Source of the DNA: Rostratula benghalensis
Taxonomy: Eukaryota; Chordata; Aves; Charadriiformes; Rostratulidae
Assembly: GCA_013399305.1 (NCBI GenBank)
Contig: VXAI01000373.1
Location: 360,479 to 424,478 of the forward strand
Length of the DNA stretch: 64,000 bases
Direction: 5' to 3'
Under the pieces are notes generated by a model. The model ran no database searches and was not told the DNA's origin. It saw nothing but the letters and a program-made list of their open reading frames with translations. Every line of letters begins with the position of its first letter. Within the stretch, counting starts at the first letter, position 1. The translations under genes were made by a program, and so were the position numbers. Of this stretch, positions 63,301-64,000 are shown in pieces.

Positions 63301-64000
63301 CCTGGCAGATGGTTGTCCTCCATCAGGTTTGAACAGAACCTTCCTGACTGGAATAAGCTAAGCCTAGAAAAAGATGTAAATATTTGCCTTGGTGGTGGTG
63401 CATATCTGGAGACAGGGTTGTCTTCTTACTAGAAAGAAATCCCTAATTTTTGATCAAGAAAAGCAGAAATTCTGCTACCTATATGCAGCACAGAGAAATA
63501 TCTAAAACATTCAGCAAAGCATTTTCTTTGTTAAATCAAAGTGCAAAATGTTGACCCTTCATAAGAACACTGTTATACATTTTTAATAGGAGTATTGTGA
63601 GCACTTGAGAAGCTGCATAATGAGTTTCAAGCATTTCACTATGAGTTTGTTCTGGTTTTTACCCTCACAGTCAAAAGACAGGTATAATATACCTTGAAAA
63701 TAATGTTAATAAGTAGTAAGAAACTTCAGAATGCATGAAGTCACCATCTTTAAAGCAAATACGTACTATATTCTAGTTATAGCATGTAATATTAGCATTT
63801 AATTGTTGCTAAAGGGTTCTGAATGTACCACAGAATCTTATAGTGAAAACTTATTCCCATCACTAACATACATTTAAAGACATCTGCAGAGAATATTAAG
63901 ATTTGCAATATTTCCATAAATAAAGAAAAGTTAATTTTAAGATGTCATGTAGCTGGGTTAAATATAATATTCATTTCCCATTCAGAATTTTTTCTCCAAA

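Larger units (their letters stand above)
57717..64000. other. Non-coding, intron-like or intergenic stretch
   Basis: AT-rich, with a C-run at 59670-59685, a TA-rich alternating tract near 61807-61830 and a GC-richer patch at about 62190-62860. That patch has short open frames on both strands without a recognised domain. A possible degenerate CR1 tail lies at 60312-60355. The window ends in ordinary sequence. Confidence 0.6.

Noticed and set aside
1..64000. CRISPR arrays, bacterial operons, prophage or toxin systems
   Set aside because: There are no regularly spaced repeats, no dense gene packing and no bacterial-type signals. The avian CR1 repeats show this is vertebrate nuclear DNA.

Overview
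This window looks like vertebrate nuclear DNA from a bird. It is AT-rich and intron-like, with no compact gene arrangement and no operons. It carries at least eight well-supported fragments of CR1 (chicken repeat 1) non-LTR retrotransposons, plus microsatellites. The CR1 3' ends have the avian octamer-type tail (variants of ATTCTATG), a conserved block just before it that contains the equivalent of GGAAGGGACC, and GATCAT sites. The minus-strand copies at 18.3 and 32.0 kb belong to one subfamily that I associate with non-galliform birds. That species-level reading is inference from memory, not from a search.

Layout. Positions 60-1170 are GC-rich and CpG-rich. This is the only stretch that resembles a promoter or first exon; it holds a (TG)n microsatellite, a CACGTG E-box and G-runs. 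From about 1.2 kb to 64 kb I find no exon that I can assign to a known protein family. The rest reads as intron or intergenic DNA broken up by CR1 pieces at about 5.47, 12.3, 12.6, 18.3, 32.0, 38.7, 42.7, 47.1-48.1 and 50.0 kb, with a possible remnant at 60.3 kb. Simple repeats occur at 0.2, 5.5, 13.3 and 30.1 kb. Most open frames are short, or are explained by strand composition or by CR1.

Most notable observations. (1) The plus-strand CR1 at 47.1-48.1 kb has lost most of its reverse transcriptase region. Separately, it carries a short insertion that is a perfect 36-base inverted copy of the unique DNA just past the element's 3' end, bracketed by a 9-base direct repeat. This looks like a templated-insertion (template-switch) scar. 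(2) A possible microexon lies at 7.43 kb: a strong polypyrimidine-AG acceptor followed by a perfectly duplicated 14-base unit that creates two GTAAGT donors. (3) A 33-base near-perfect AT-rich palindrome lies at 57.7 kb. (4) A roughly 2.9-kb purine-skewed block spans 33.4-36.2 kb. (5) Two long frames with a single stop each (16.8-17.7 kb and 54.4-54.8 kb) match no family I recognise.

I cannot name a host gene. CR1 orientation (mostly minus) and the CpG-rich left end are weakly consistent with the window being the 5' part of a plus-strand gene with a very long first intron. I did not find convincing evidence of a new protein-coding system.
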